A stretch of DNA of 64,000 nt, from contig NZ_JAUORH010000016.1 in the NCBI RefSeq assembly GCF_030547425.1, positions 1-64,000 of the forward strand, written 5' to 3'. A program made the translations under genes and the position numbers. Source of the DNA: Tenacibaculum sp. 1_MG-2023 (lineage in GTDB: Bacteria > Bacteroidota > Bacteroidia > Flavobacteriales > Flavobacteriaceae). The notes beneath the pieces are model-generated. The model ran no database searches. It was not told where the DNA came from and worked only from the letters and a program-made list of their open reading frames with translations. Shown one piece after another: positions 36,301 to 46,100 of this stretch (positions are counted from its first letter, which is position 1; every line of letters starts with the position of its first letter).

Positions 36301-37058
36301 GTGTGTAATTTTTGAATTGCATGGTGAGCTGTCATATCAAATTGAACTGGCACTAAGGATATAAATCCATTTTCTAGCGCCCAAATATCAGTATCTTGTC
36401 CTTTATCTCTATTAATAAACTCTCCAGAAAGCCAATAGTACTCTTTACCAAATGGACTTTTGCGCTTATCAAACGTTTCCTTCCAGTAACCATTCGCTTG
36501 TCTACAAATACGAACTCCTTTAATTTCGTCTTCTTTTAACTTCGGAATGTTTACATTTAAAATTACACCATCTGGTAATCCGTTTAATAAAACATTCAAC
36601 GCTATTTTTTCTATAAACTTACGTGCAGCTCTAAAATCAGCATGCCAATCAAAATCTAACAACGAAAAACCTATTGCAGGAATTCCTTCAATTCCTGCCT
36701 CTACTGCAGCACTCATTGTCCCTGAATAAATAACATTAATTGATGAGTTTGCTCCATGATTAATTCCTGAAACACATAAATCGGGTGTACGGTTTAAAAT
36801 CTCATTCTTTGCCATTTTAACACAATCTGCCGGTGTACCAGAACAACTGTACTCTATTTGTGGACCTTCATCAATGGTAATAGGATTACAATGTAACACA
36901 TTATTTACCGTAATAGCATGCCCCATTCCACTTTGTGGACTATCAGGAGCTACCACTACTACATCCCCTATTTTATTCATAATTTCAATCAACATACGAA
37001 TACCAGGAGCTGTAATTCCGTCATCGTTCGTAACTAAAATCAAAGGTCTATCTTGCAT
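36288..37058 (-). CDS. surE: 5'/3'-nucleotidase SurE
   Basis: A 256-aa cytoplasmic phosphatase that removes phosphate from nucleoside monophosphates. The metal-binding NDDG motif is at residues 11-14 (ILVTNDDGITAPG). Other family blocks are VVAPDSPQSGMGHAIT, SGINHGANSSINVIYSGTMS and AAVEAGIEGIPAIGFS. It is the first gene of the leftward surE-orf-lpxB-nlpC operon. TACATTTG on the minus strand at 37077-37084 is a plausible -7 box about 18 nt upstream. Confidence 0.97.
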   Translation of the reverse strand: MQDRPLILVTNDDGITAPGIRMLIEIMNKIGDVVVVAPDSPQSGMGHAITVNNVLHCNPITIDEGPQIEYSCSGTPADCVKMAKNEILNRTPDLCVSGINHGANSSINVIYSGTMSAAVEAGIEGIPAIGFSLLDFDWHADFRAARKFIEKIALNVLLNGLPDGVILNVNIPKLKEDEIKGVRICRQANGYWKETFDKRKSPFGKEYYWLSGEFINRDKGQDTDIWALENGFISLVPVQFDMTAHHAIQKLHTWDI

Positions 37059-37076
37059 AGTAAGTAAGTTTTACAA

Positions 37077-37084
37077 CAAATGTA
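37077..37084 (-). promoter_or_regulatory. Predicted -7 element of the surE operon
   Basis: Read leftwards this is TACATTTG, an exact TAnnTTTG match, placed 18 nt before the surE ATG. No good -33 TTG was found. Confidence 0.4.
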
Positions 37085-37173
37085 ACATAAAAATTGGATT
37101 CTTTTTTTAACATTTTGTAAAGACAAATTGGTTCATTTTATGTGTAAAATTGTGGTAATCAAACCCAAGCATT

Positions 37174-37551
37174 ATGGTACGGATTATTGTTTATATAACT
37201 ATTTTTATAATTTCTTCTTTTTTTTCAATCATTTCAGCACAAAACGTCCCCACAATACCATGTAACGAAATAGATTATACCCAATTTGATTTTTGGGTCG
37301 AAAATGGGAATATTTATAACACTGAAGGAGAATTAATTGGTAATAACAACGTTATAAAAATGCCAAATGCTTGTGCTGTTCAAAAAAATTGGAACTCAAA
37401 AACATTTAAAAGAAAAGGAATTAGTTACAATTATTACAATAAATTTACATGGACAAAAAATTAAGATGGTTCTGTAACTCAAGTTTAGAGTTTTCTTAAT
37501 AAAGATGATAAAAAGATTAAAGAAGTTTTTAGAGGCATTTATAAAAAGTAA
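37174..37551 (+). pseudogene. Decayed secreted DUF1579-like gene
   Basis: The frame starts with a signal peptide (ending SIISAQ). It continues with YTQFDFWVENGNIYNTEGEL and the MPNACAVQKNW ... SYNYYNK pattern of flavobacterial secreted proteins of about 160-190 aa. It stops at 37462-37464 (TAA). In the same frame the sequence then reads DGSVTQV, stop (TAG, where the family has Trp), then SFLNKDDKKIKEVFRGIYKK and TAA at 37549-37551, which looks like the family C-terminus. The gene therefore has an internal deletion of roughly 50-60 codons plus two nonsense codons. A short 96-aa product could still be made. Confidence 0.7.
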
Positions 37552-37629
37552 TAATGTTAAAAAATTGGCATTATTTTAGTAGCTTAGCAACACAACGACT
37601 CAACACAAATTAAAAAGACAGAAGGTTTT

Positions 37630-39750
37630 ATGAAGACGAAGTTTATTATACCATTTTTAGCAATCACACTTTTATTTTCTAATTCTGTTAGTTCAAATAC
37701 AGTTCCTAACAGCGATCCAGAAAAAGATCGTGTAATTGTTTACGTTTTAAAAAATATTTTAAGTAGATATCATTACGTTCAAAAAAACTTAAATGATGAT
37801 TTTTCTGAGCATGTATATACTACATTTATTGATGGATTAGATCCTAGTAAACGTTATTTTACTCAAGAAGATTTAAAAGAGTTTTCTCAATACAAATATC
37901 AAATCGACAATCAATTAAAAGAATCTAACATTGATTTTTACAAATTGGTGTATAAACGTTTTCTAGAAAAGATGGAGTCAGGTAAAAAGACCTATCGTTC
38001 TTTATTAAAACAACCTTTCAATTATAAAAAGAAAGAGGTTATTGATGTTGATTATGATAAGGTTCCGTATGCTAAAAACGAAACTGAATTGATCAATTAT
38101 TGGAGAAAACAATTAAAATTATCGATTTTAAGTAATATTGAAGATGCTGAAAATCAACAGAACGAAAAATTCAAAAAAGATAAAACCTTTAAAAAGAAAA
38201 GCTTTAAAGAATTAGAATCTGAAGCAAGAAAAAAGGTCTTAAAAAATATGGATGACTTGTACATGCGTATTGGTGAACTTGAGAATTCTGATTGGTATTC
38301 TACTTTTTTAAACAGTGTTGTTAGTGGTTTTGATCCGCATACAACCTACATGTCTCCTCGTATTAAAACACGTTTCGACCAAGAAATGTCTGGTAAACTA
38401 GAGGGTATTGGAGCTCGTTTACAAAAAAAAGGAATTTACACTCATGTTGTTGAGTTAATTTCTGGGGGACCTGCTTGGAAACAAGGTGAATTAGAAGCTG
38501 ACGATATTATTTTAAAAGTTGCACAAGGTGATGAGGAGCCTTTAGATATTGTTGGAATGCGTTTAGATGATGCCATAAAATTTATCAAAGGAAAAAAAGG
38601 GACAGAAGTTCGTTTAACCGTAAAGAAAAAAATTGATGGATCTATTAAAATTATTCCAATTATTAGAGATGTGGTTGAGCTTGAAGAAACTTTTGTGAAG
38701 TCGAGTATTGTTGAAAAGAATGGTAAAAAATACGGAGTTATCAACCTTCCGAGATTCTATATAGATTTTAATGACTTGAGCCGTAGAGATGCTGCCAAAG
38801 ACATGGAAAAAGAAATTGAACGTTTAAAAGAAGAAGATGTTCAAGGTTTAATTGTTGATTTACGTGACAATGGTGGTGGGTCATTAAAAACAGCTATTGA
38901 AATTGGTGGTTTATTCATTAACAAAGGACCAATTGTTCAAGTAAAATATCGTGGTGAAGATCCTTTGGTAAAAGCTGATACTGATCCAAAAATTCAATGG
39001 GAAGGACCTTTGGTAGTAATGGTAAATGAATTTTCTGCTTCTGCTTCTGAAATTTTTGCTGCTGCTATGCAAGACTATAAGCGTGGTGTTATAATTGGAG
39101 GTAAACAAACTTATGGTAAAGGAACTGTACAAAACGTGTTACCTATAAACCGCTTTTACGAACAGTATCCTAACGATTTAGGGGCTTTAAAAATGACGAT
39201 TCAAAAGTTTTATAGAATTAATGGTGGTTCTACTCAAATTGAAGGAGTTTATTCTGATATTTCTTTACCTACCCGATATAGTTATATGGATTTTGGGGAG
39301 CGTGATTTAGATGGCGCTTTACCTTGGGATAAGGTACAACAAGCAAAATATACCGCTACTAATTCTTACAGTAATTTTGCTGATGTAGTTTACAACAGTA
39401 AGCAACGTGTTATGAATAACAATAGGTTTAATAAAATAAACGACTACGCTAAGTGGTTAAAGAAAAACCAAGATGAAAGAGTGTATTCTTTAAACTACGA
39501 CACCTTTAAAAAAGAAAGTGAAACAAAAACTAAAGAAGGAAAACAGTTTAAAGATATTTTTAAGTTTGATTCTAACTTAACATTTGTATCTCCTAAATAC
39601 GAATTAAATTTATTTAAAAAGGATACTGTTTTAGAAGGAAAACGAGTTGCATGGCATAAAAATCTTCAGAAAGATATTTATGTAAATGAAGCGCTAAACG
39701 TACTAAGCGAATTAAAAATGAACAACAATCATGTTGCTGTAAAACATTAA
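37630..39750 (+). CDS. prc: Carboxy-terminal (tail-specific) protease, S41 family
   Basis: A 706-aa periplasmic protease with a signal peptide (about 1-21). An N-terminal helical region (about 25-230) precedes a PDZ domain (about 240-335, with KLEGIGARLQKKG). The S41 core carries the Ser-Lys dyad S471 (FSASASEIFAAAMQDY) and K497 (TYGKGTVQ). The C-terminal region resembles E. coli Prc, which trims proteins at C-terminal tails and regulates peptidoglycan hydrolases. It is monocistronic, with a strong terminator at 39751-39776. Confidence 0.95.
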   Translation: MKTKFIIPFLAITLLFSNSVSSNTVPNSDPEKDRVIVYVLKNILSRYHYVQKNLNDDFSEHVYTTFIDGLDPSKRYFTQEDLKEFSQYKYQIDNQLKESNIDFYKLVYKRFLEKMESGKKTYRSLLKQPFNYKKKEVIDVDYDKVPYAKNETELINYWRKQLKLSILSNIEDAENQQNEKFKKDKTFKKKSFKELESEARKKVLKNMDDLYMRIGELENSDWYSTFLNSVVSGFDPHTTYMSPRIKTRFDQEMSGKLEGIGARLQKKGIYTHVVELISGGPAWKQGELEADDIILKVAQGDEEPLDIVGMRLDDAIKFIKGKKGTEVRLTVKKKIDGSIKIIPIIRDVVELEETFVKSSIVEKNGKKYGVINLPRFYIDFNDLSRRDAAKDMEKEIERLKEEDVQGLIVDLRDNGGGSLKTAIEIGGLFINKGPIVQVKYRGEDPLVKADTDPKIQWEGPLVVMVNEFSASASEIFAAAMQDYKRGVIIGGKQTYGKGTVQNVLPINRFYEQYPNDLGALKMTIQKFYRINGGSTQIEGVYSDISLPTRYSYMDFGERDLDGALPWDKVQQAKYTATNSYSNFADVVYNSKQRVMNNNRFNKINDYAKWLKKNQDERVYSLNYDTFKKESETKTKEGKQFKDIFKFDSNLTFVSPKYELNLFKKDTVLEGKRVAWHKNLQKDIYVNEALNVLSELKMNNNHVAVKH

Positions 39751-39782
39751 AAAAAGGGTTCTTTCGAACCCTTTTTCTTTTT
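39751..39782 (+). terminator. Terminator after prc
   Basis: AAAAAGGGTTC (39751-39761) pairs perfectly with GAACCCTTTTT (39766-39776) around TTTC. T-rich sequence follows. Confidence 0.85.
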
Positions 39783-39792
39783 TACTCATTTT

Positions 39793-40407
39793 ATGTTAAA
39801 GAACACTTTTTTAAACTTGTTGGCTACTTACTCAAACGATAACAGTCTCAACACCTTGTTATGGCAAGAGATAGAAAAAAATCATTCTGATAAAAAAAGA
39901 CACTATCACACATTAGAACATCTTAAGAATTTACTTTTTCAACTAACACCAATAAAAGAGAAAATAAGTCATTGGAACACTGTTTTATTCACGCTATTTT
40001 ATCATGATATTATCTATAGCTCTTTAAAAAGCAACAACGAAGAAAAAAGTGCAGAATTAGCTACTAAAAGAATGAAACAACTTTCTGTTCCTAAAGAAAT
40101 TATAGAGAATTGCTATTCTCAGATTTTAGCCACTAAGTCTCATAAAATAGCTAAAGATTCAGATACTAACTATTTTACTGATGCTGATTTATCTATTTTA
40201 GGTCAAGACTGGGAAGTATATACTCAATATTATAAAAATGTACGAAAAGAATATGCTATTTATCCTAATTTGGTTTATAATTCAGGACGAAAAAAAGCAT
40301 TACAACATTTTTTAACAATGGAAAACATATTCAAAACCGAATATTTTTATCAAAAGTTCGAAGAAACTACACGCAAAAATATTCAACGAGAAATTGAGTT
40401 ATTATAA
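39793..40407 (+). CDS. HD-superfamily metal-dependent hydrolase
   Basis: A 204-aa soluble, mostly helical protein. HYHTLEHL near residue 38 and LFYHDIIY near 72 supply the H...HD metal ligands of the predicted HD-superfamily phosphohydrolases, and DADLSILG near 140 the further Asp. These proteins are annotated as metal-dependent phosphohydrolases without a proven substrate. The stop codon overlaps the convergent DUF2797 gene by 6 nt. Confidence 0.85.
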   Translation: MLKNTFLNLLATYSNDNSLNTLLWQEIEKNHSDKKRHYHTLEHLKNLLFQLTPIKEKISHWNTVLFTLFYHDIIYSSLKSNNEEKSAELATKRMKQLSVPKEIIENCYSQILATKSHKIAKDSDTNYFTDADLSILGQDWEVYTQYYKNVRKEYAIYPNLVYNSGRKKALQHFLTMENIFKTEYFYQKFEETTRKNIQREIELL

Positions 40408-41196
40408 TAATTCAATTTTAACTACCAATCCTTCATTAGAACGAACATTAAATACCGTTTCATCCTCAAAAATTAAGTACTGCCCTTTAACACCTACTAA
40501 TTTCCCTGTATATGTTTCTTCTTTTTCTAAATTTAAACTTTTAGGTTTTTTAGGAAATTTTTCAACAGGAAACTGAATATTAGTTTCAGTATTATTGGCT
40601 ATATAATATTCTTTTGCTTCATCAGGAATAAATTCTTTTAGTTTTTCTCGCCACTCCACCAAGTTTTCATCCTTAATATCATTTTTCAACATGGTTCTCC
40701 AATTTGTTTTATCAGCTACATGTTCTTTTAAAGCTACCTCGATAATTCCTGCTAAATAACGATTAGGTACTTCTACAATCTCAATAGCTTCATGTGCTCC
40801 TTGATCTATCCAACGAGTCGGAACTTGTTGCTTTCTCGTCACCCCTACCTTTACATTGCTGGAGTTTGCTAAATACACAATATGCGGTTGTAACTGTACC
40901 TTTTTTTCATATTCTAAATCCCTATCTTCCTCTCCTAAATGCGCTTTACTCAATTCAGGACGCATAATCCAATCTCCTGCAGTTGGAATTTCAAAAAAGC
41001 ATTTTTTACAAAATCCTTGACGATATATTTTTTTTTCTAAATGGCAATTTAAACACTCGTAAGTAACAAAACTTAAGGTTAACTCTTTATTCAATAACTG
41101 GTTCATATTCAAAAAATCAGCCCCCATGTTTAAATAATATTGAACTGTGCTTAAATTTTCAGTGGGCATTTTTTTTAAAACTCCTTGGTATTGCAT
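40402..41196 (-). CDS. DUF2797 family protein
   Basis: A 264-aa protein of the DUF2797 family. A zinc-ribbon-like C-x2-C pair plus second C-x2-C pair is visible in YECLNCHLEKKIYRQGFCKK and the following CF (about 49-72). Further family blocks are HLGEEDRDLEYEK, VYLANSSNVKVGVTRKQQVP and RWIDQGAHEAIEI. The last resembles a GIY-YIG-like fold segment. Function is unknown. It stands alone between two rightward genes. Confidence 0.88.
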   Translation of the reverse strand: MQYQGVLKKMPTENLSTVQYYLNMGADFLNMNQLLNKELTLSFVTYECLNCHLEKKIYRQGFCKKCFFEIPTAGDWIMRPELSKAHLGEEDRDLEYEKKVQLQPHIVYLANSSNVKVGVTRKQQVPTRWIDQGAHEAIEIVEVPNRYLAGIIEVALKEHVADKTNWRTMLKNDIKDENLVEWREKLKEFIPDEAKEYYIANNTETNIQFPVEKFPKKPKSLNLEKEETYTGKLVGVKGQYLIFEDETVFNVRSNEGLVVKIELL

Positions 41197-41262
41197 GTCT
41201 TAAATTTTGTTACATTTAGCTTCACAAAATTACAGTAAAAAAATTGAATTAATAGTTAATCT

Positions 41263-42771
41263 ATGACGTTTCCATTTATAAATTCAATCATTTCTTGGTT
41301 CCTAAAAAAGCGCAAACATCAAGTAGAGCTATTTTTAAAATACCCCATTGATGTTCAAAATGAGCTATTACTAAAGCTTGTAAGTGCTGCTAAAAATACT
41401 GAGTTTGGGAAACAACAAGATTTCTCTTCTATTAAAAATTATACTGACTTCGCTAACAGTGTTCCCATTCAACGTTATGAAAGTATTGAACCGCTTATTG
41501 AACGTTGTAGAAAAGGAGAGCAAAACTTATTTTGGCCTACGCCTATACGTTGGTTTGCAAAATCAAGTGGTACTACTAATGCAAAAAGTAAGTTTATCCC
41601 TGTAAGTGATGAAGCCATTGAGTATTGTCATTTTAAAGCAGGAAAAGACATGTTATGTTTATATATAAACAATAACGAAAACGCAAAGCTTTTTACTGGT
41701 AAGGGACTACGTTTAGGTGGAAGCTCAGCTGTATATGAAGATAACAATACTTACTTTGGTGATTTATCGGCCATAATCATTGAGAACATGCCTTTTTGGG
41801 CAGATTTTAGCTCTGCTCCAAGGCAAGAAACTGCATTGATGGGTGAATGGGAGGCAAAAATGGAAGCTATTATTAACGAAACCATTCATGAAAATATTAC
41901 AAGCTTAGTTGGTGTTCCTTCATGGATGTTGGTTTTATTGAATAGAGTATTAGAAAAAACTGGTAAGGATAATATTTTGGAAGTATGGCCTAATTTGGAG
42001 GTTTACTTTCACGGAGGAATAAACTTCAACCCATACAGAGAACAGTATAAGAAACTCATTCCAAGAGACGATTTTAAATATTACGAAACTTATAATGCTT
42101 CCGAAGGTTTTTTTGCTATTCAAGATAGAAACAATTCCGATGAAATGTTACTCATGCTAGACTATGGGATTTTTTATGAGTTTATTCCTATGAGTGAATA
42201 CAATGGAGAAAACTCTGTAGCGATTCCTCTTTCAGAAGTAAAAAAAGATGTTAATTACGCCATTATTATTACCACTAATGGTGGTTTATGGCGTTATTTG
42301 ATTGGTGATACTGTTAAGTTTACCTCAACCAAACCTTATCGTGTAAAAATTACAGGACGTACTAAACACCATATCAATGTTTTCGGTGAAGAGTTAATTA
42401 TTGAAAATGCTGAAGATGCTTTAAAAGTAGCGAGTGATAAAACCAACTGTGAAATTAAAGAATATACTGTTGGCCCTATTTTTATGAATGGTAAAGAGAA
42501 TGGTGCCCATGAATGGATTATTGAGTTTAAAAAAGCTCCTGAAAACCTTACCTCTTTTACTGAAGAGTTAGATAATGCTTTAAAAAACTATAATTCTGAC
42601 TATGAAGCTAAACGCTATAATAATATGACTTTAGCAATGCCTAAAATACATCAAGCTCGTGAAGACTTATTTTACGATTGGATGAAAGAAAAAGGAAAAC
42701 TTGGTGGACAACATAAAATTCCTCGTTTATCAAATAATCGTGATTTTGTTGAGGAACTTTTAAAATTATAA
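41263..42771 (+). CDS. GH3 auxin-responsive promoter family protein
   Basis: A 502-aa protein of the GH3 family, adenylating acyl-acid-amido synthetases of the firefly-luciferase superfamily. In plants these join amino acids to auxin or jasmonate; the bacterial role is unknown. Visible blocks include AKSSGTTNAKSKFIPVS (the ATP-binding P-loop-like motif, about 103-119), YNASEGFFAIQD and WRYLIGDTVKFT. It is probably cytoplasmic. It ends 5 nt before a convergent gene. Confidence 0.93.
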   Translation: MTFPFINSIISWFLKKRKHQVELFLKYPIDVQNELLLKLVSAAKNTEFGKQQDFSSIKNYTDFANSVPIQRYESIEPLIERCRKGEQNLFWPTPIRWFAKSSGTTNAKSKFIPVSDEAIEYCHFKAGKDMLCLYINNNENAKLFTGKGLRLGGSSAVYEDNNTYFGDLSAIIIENMPFWADFSSAPRQETALMGEWEAKMEAIINETIHENITSLVGVPSWMLVLLNRVLEKTGKDNILEVWPNLEVYFHGGINFNPYREQYKKLIPRDDFKYYETYNASEGFFAIQDRNNSDEMLLMLDYGIFYEFIPMSEYNGENSVAIPLSEVKKDVNYAIIITTNGGLWRYLIGDTVKFTSTKPYRVKITGRTKHHINVFGEELIIENAEDALKVASDKTNCEIKEYTVGPIFMNGKENGAHEWIIEFKKAPENLTSFTEELDNALKNYNSDYEAKRYNNMTLAMPKIHQAREDLFYDWMKEKGKLGGQHKIPRLSNNRDFVEELLKL

Positions 42772-42776
42772 GCGCT

Positions 42777-43247
42777 CTATTCTGTTTTAATTTTAATAGG
42801 TAACTGATATTTCGTCACTACAAGAATCCCTCTTTTTGTAGCTGGACTTATAATTGGTAATTTTTCTATTGCCAACTTTATTATGCTATCTAATTCTGGT
42901 AATTGATTGATAACAACATCAGAAGTAGTGACCTTTCCTAAAACAAACTTTCCCTCTTTATTAATCAGAATATCAATTAAAACTTCTTCATCTAGGCTAT
43001 TTTTAATGACAAAGTTATATTCCTTTAAACTCGCTGTTACTCTTTTATGAATTTCATCCCTAAAACAACTAACTCTATCTTCTTTAAGTAAGTTTTTGCA
43101 TTTACTAAAAGAAGGAGACTCATCTACTTTTGTAAAATCAACTACTGTATCTACAACTTGAGCGCTATCCTTTTTTGAGTATGAAAAAAAGTCGCAAGAA
43201 AAACATAGCAAAGCACAAACTAAAAAAGTCACATAGCGAAAACTCAT
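42777..43247 (-). CDS. Lipoprotein with TonB C-terminal-like domain
   Basis: The ATG at 43247 starts a lipoprotein signal (MSFRYVTFLVCALLCFSC, C18) and is preferred over one nine codons upstream. The product is 156 aa. The C-terminal part (VLIDILINKEGKFVLGKVTT, later KLPIISPATKRG and KYQLPIKI) has the beta-alpha-beta layout of TonB C-terminal domains seen in many Bacteroidota envelope proteins. No proline-rich spacer or membrane anchor for energy coupling is present, so it is unlikely to be a true TonB. It lies 36 nt downstream of the TPR gene and may be co-transcribed with it. Confidence 0.7.
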   Translation of the reverse strand: MSFRYVTFLVCALLCFSCDFFSYSKKDSAQVVDTVVDFTKVDESPSFSKCKNLLKEDRVSCFRDEIHKRVTASLKEYNFVIKNSLDEEVLIDILINKEGKFVLGKVTTSDVVINQLPELDSIIKLAIEKLPIISPATKRGILVVTKYQLPIKIKTE

Positions 43248-43283
43248 CTTATTGATTTTAAGATGAATATACAAAATTAAATA

Positions 43284-44537
43284 CTATTGTAAAATCTCTC
43301 CTTGTAAAAAATAGTACTTTTTAATTTCTTTTAGTCGCGTTTTTGCATATTTCGTTAAAACTGAATCTTTTCTTTCAAAACGATTTATATAATTCTTATA
43401 GTGTTTATAAGCTATTCTTTTATCTTTATAATAATCCTCGCTAGTTTTAGCTAATTGATATAAAGCCTTATAATTTTTCCTATTTTCCTCAAAAGCTTTT
43501 TTATATGATTTAAGTTCTTCTTTAGGGTTACCTAATTCTTTATAAACTCTTGCTAATTGATAATATTCAACATCTCTGGGTTCTTTACCAGCAAAAGTTG
43601 CCACCATATAGTCTAACTGGGCTTTGTAAAATTTTTTCTTTTCAAAATTAATATCACCTAGATAGGTATATGCTTTAAAATCTGATTTATCTATTCTTAT
43701 GGCCTTATTAAAATACTTTTTTGCCTCTTCGTATTTCTTTAGATTAAAATAACTACGCCCTAGCATTTTTTGCGTGTAATGTTCGTTGGGTTCCAAAGTA
43801 TCTAATCGTTGTAAAAATTGAATAGCTTCTGTAAACTTTTCTTCTCTATATAAATTATTGATTTTTAACTTATTCAAATTAATATGATTCGGATCTACCG
43901 CCAAACCTCTATTTATAAAAATATTTGCTGAATCTTTATCGTGTAATAAAGTATAGGCTAATGCTAAGTGGTGAATAGATTTAATGTGGGTTGTATCATT
44001 TTTATAGGCTTCTAAAAAACTATTTATTTTTAGATTTCTCTTTTTTAACATTCCATAAGCAACTCCTAACCGGTAATGGTAATTTGCATTTGTACTATCT
44101 TGTTGAATGACGTTCTTAAAAGTATCTATTGCTTTGGCTGGTTGTTTTGTTTGTGCGTACAATTTCCCTAGCTGATACTTAATAAGTAAGTTTTCAGCAT
44201 CATTATTTATAACACCTTCATAAACATCAATAGCTTTTTGTAGTTTTTTCTCTTTTTTATAAGCTTTTGCTAACTTTATTTTTACTGAATAATCATCTTT
44301 TAACTCCAATGCCTTTTCGTAGTATATAGAAGCTTTTTTATAATCATCAATTGAAGCGTAAATAGATGCTACTTTTGAAGTTGATTGAAAAGTAGTACCT
44401 AACTCATGTAACTTTGTTAATGCTGTTTGGTAACGTCCTATATTCACTAAACTATCAATAGTTTTAAAAGTCGAAACTTGTGCTTCGACTTTTAGAAATA
44501 CTATTACGAAAACAATAAGTAAAATTTTATTTCTCAC
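43284..44537 (-). CDS. Secreted TPR-repeat protein
   Basis: A 417-aa protein with a signal peptide (ending KVEAQ) and about nine to ten TPR units of 34 residues. Typical helix pairs are ASIYYEKALELKDDY, AIDTFKNVIQQDSTNANYHY and AKKYFNKAIRIDKSDFKAYT. TPR arrays mediate protein contacts, and the signal peptide places this one in the periplasm. No enzymatic domain is seen. It lies between the BlaR1-like gene and the TonB-domain lipoprotein gene, all leftward. Confidence 0.88.
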   Translation of the reverse strand: MRNKILLIVFVIVFLKVEAQVSTFKTIDSLVNIGRYQTALTKLHELGTTFQSTSKVASIYASIDDYKKASIYYEKALELKDDYSVKIKLAKAYKKEKKLQKAIDVYEGVINNDAENLLIKYQLGKLYAQTKQPAKAIDTFKNVIQQDSTNANYHYRLGVAYGMLKKRNLKINSFLEAYKNDTTHIKSIHHLALAYTLLHDKDSANIFINRGLAVDPNHINLNKLKINNLYREEKFTEAIQFLQRLDTLEPNEHYTQKMLGRSYFNLKKYEEAKKYFNKAIRIDKSDFKAYTYLGDINFEKKKFYKAQLDYMVATFAGKEPRDVEYYQLARVYKELGNPKEELKSYKKAFEENRKNYKALYQLAKTSEDYYKDKRIAYKHYKNYINRFERKDSVLTKYAKTRLKEIKKYYFLQGEILQ

Positions 44538-44588
44538 GTTTCTATTTTTGGTGTTGTTCGTTGGTTGTTGGTGACCAAGATACTTATT

Positions 44589-46100
44589 TTATTCTATGTT
44601 AAATGTGATGGGTAATGTATAGCCTACTCGTACCTTTTTCCCTCTTTGCTCTCCTGGCTGCATTTGTGGCAATTTTTGTACCAATTCTTCGGCATACTGT
44701 TGTAGTATTGGATGTGGTGCTCTTGCCTTTACATCAATTACGTTACCTTCTTTATCAATTTTAAATTGAACATAAAGTCTTTTCTTACCTGAATCTAAAC
44801 CTAATTCATTTGCTATAGATGTATCAAAATTCTCTTTTACAAACTCCTGTAAACTTCTATTAAAACAATCTTTATCGCCTTCAGCACATCCTGGGAAAGT
44901 TGGTACTTTTTCTAAAAGTGAAAAAGGTATACTTCCACCTTTATCAACCATTTCCTTTATTTTTATTTTAACTAAGTCATAAGCTATAATCTTCCTATTA
45001 CTTGTTCCTTTATATACTTTAACTCCCAACACTGAACCCTCGTCCTCTAAACTCTCTTTAAGAGCTAAAAACTCATTCTTCTCTTCTTCAGACAAATCAT
45101 TAATTGACAATTCTTTACCTAAGTCTATCTTCTCTCCAAAGTAACGATCTAAATACGTACTTTTTTCTCCTTTAACTGAAGTAATTTCTCCATCTTTACT
45201 GTTATAAATTGTTACTAATTCTTTTTTCGCAATAGCTTCACTACTTTTATTCTCGTCTGAGCAAGCCGTATATAAAATCATGCTTCCTAAGAGTGGAATT
45301 AACAACAAATACTTTAGTTGTTTTACTTTTTTTGATTGTGTTTTCGTCATCATAATAATTCGTTTTTTGATTAATGAATGTTTATAAAATTGATTAATGA
45401 ATGAAATATGCTCGACCTGAAAAATATCAGAGAGTAAATGGTTGATATAATTTTCTTTTTGGTCAGATTTACTAGCAACAGCATCTGAAATATATTCATG
45501 AACTAACGATATACGACTCTGATACACATACACCATAGGATTAAACCACATAACTATTTTCAAAAACTCAAAAAACAATAAATCTATCGTATGCTTTTGG
45601 TCACTATGCACTAACTCATGCTGAATGATTTTTTCTCTTTTTGGAGAAGAAATGTCATTTCCTAAAAAAATATAATTGAAGAATGAAAACGCCTTCGTTT
45701 CTTTTGGCAATAAAACCAACTTATAATTTTCTTTTCTTGCAACGCCATATTGTAAAACTAATCGGACGATGCGCTCCAGCTTTACTAAAAACACTACAAA
45801 AAAGAAGATACAACCACTCCAAAACAATATCTCTAAATAATTGAAGGATTGATACCAAGCAGCTTTTTCAATCACTTTTTGTGGAGATAAAACTACTTCT
45901 GGTAATAAAATATAGTACTCTTGCGGCACCGCTTTTTGAACTGTAGAAATTTTTAACAATGGTAATATGAAAGAAAGTATTGCTGTACCTAACAAATACC
46001 ATCTGTTTTTTACAAAAAAGGTTTCTTTACTTAAAAAGAAATCATACACTGCTACAAAAAGTACTTGAAATAATATGACTTGAATGATATAATTAATCAT
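44589..46100 (-). CDS. BlaR1-type M56 metallopeptidase with TonB C-terminal domain
   Basis: A 503-aa inner-membrane protein. Membrane helices lie near 4-22, 35-52, 90-110 and 260-278. The zinc motif HELVH starts at H161 in a cytoplasmic loop, as in BlaR1/MecR1. The penicillin-sensing domain of BlaR1 is replaced by a periplasmic part that ends in a TonB C-terminal domain (about 415-503, with PGCAEGD and LPITFNIE). In BlaR systems the peptidase is activated by a signal and relieves repression by BlaI. Here the ATG overlaps the blaI-like stop by 4 nt, so the pair is a unit. The signal sensed is unknown. Confidence 0.92.
   Translation of the reverse strand: MINYIIQVILFQVLFVAVYDFFLSKETFFVKNRWYLLGTAILSFILPLLKISTVQKAVPQEYYILLPEVVLSPQKVIEKAAWYQSFNYLEILFWSGCIFFFVVFLVKLERIVRLVLQYGVARKENYKLVLLPKETKAFSFFNYIFLGNDISSPKREKIIQHELVHSDQKHTIDLLFFEFLKIVMWFNPMVYVYQSRISLVHEYISDAVASKSDQKENYINHLLSDIFQVEHISFINQFYKHSLIKKRIIMMTKTQSKKVKQLKYLLLIPLLGSMILYTACSDENKSSEAIAKKELVTIYNSKDGEITSVKGEKSTYLDRYFGEKIDLGKELSINDLSEEEKNEFLALKESLEDEGSVLGVKVYKGTSNRKIIAYDLVKIKIKEMVDKGGSIPFSLLEKVPTFPGCAEGDKDCFNRSLQEFVKENFDTSIANELGLDSGKKRLYVQFKIDKEGNVIDVKARAPHPILQQYAEELVQKLPQMQPGEQRGKKVRVGYTLPITFNIE

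Noticed and set aside
42777..43247. Genuine TonB protein
   Set aside because: It has a lipoprotein signal instead of an inner-membrane anchor and no proline-rich spacer; only the C-terminal domain resembles TonB.
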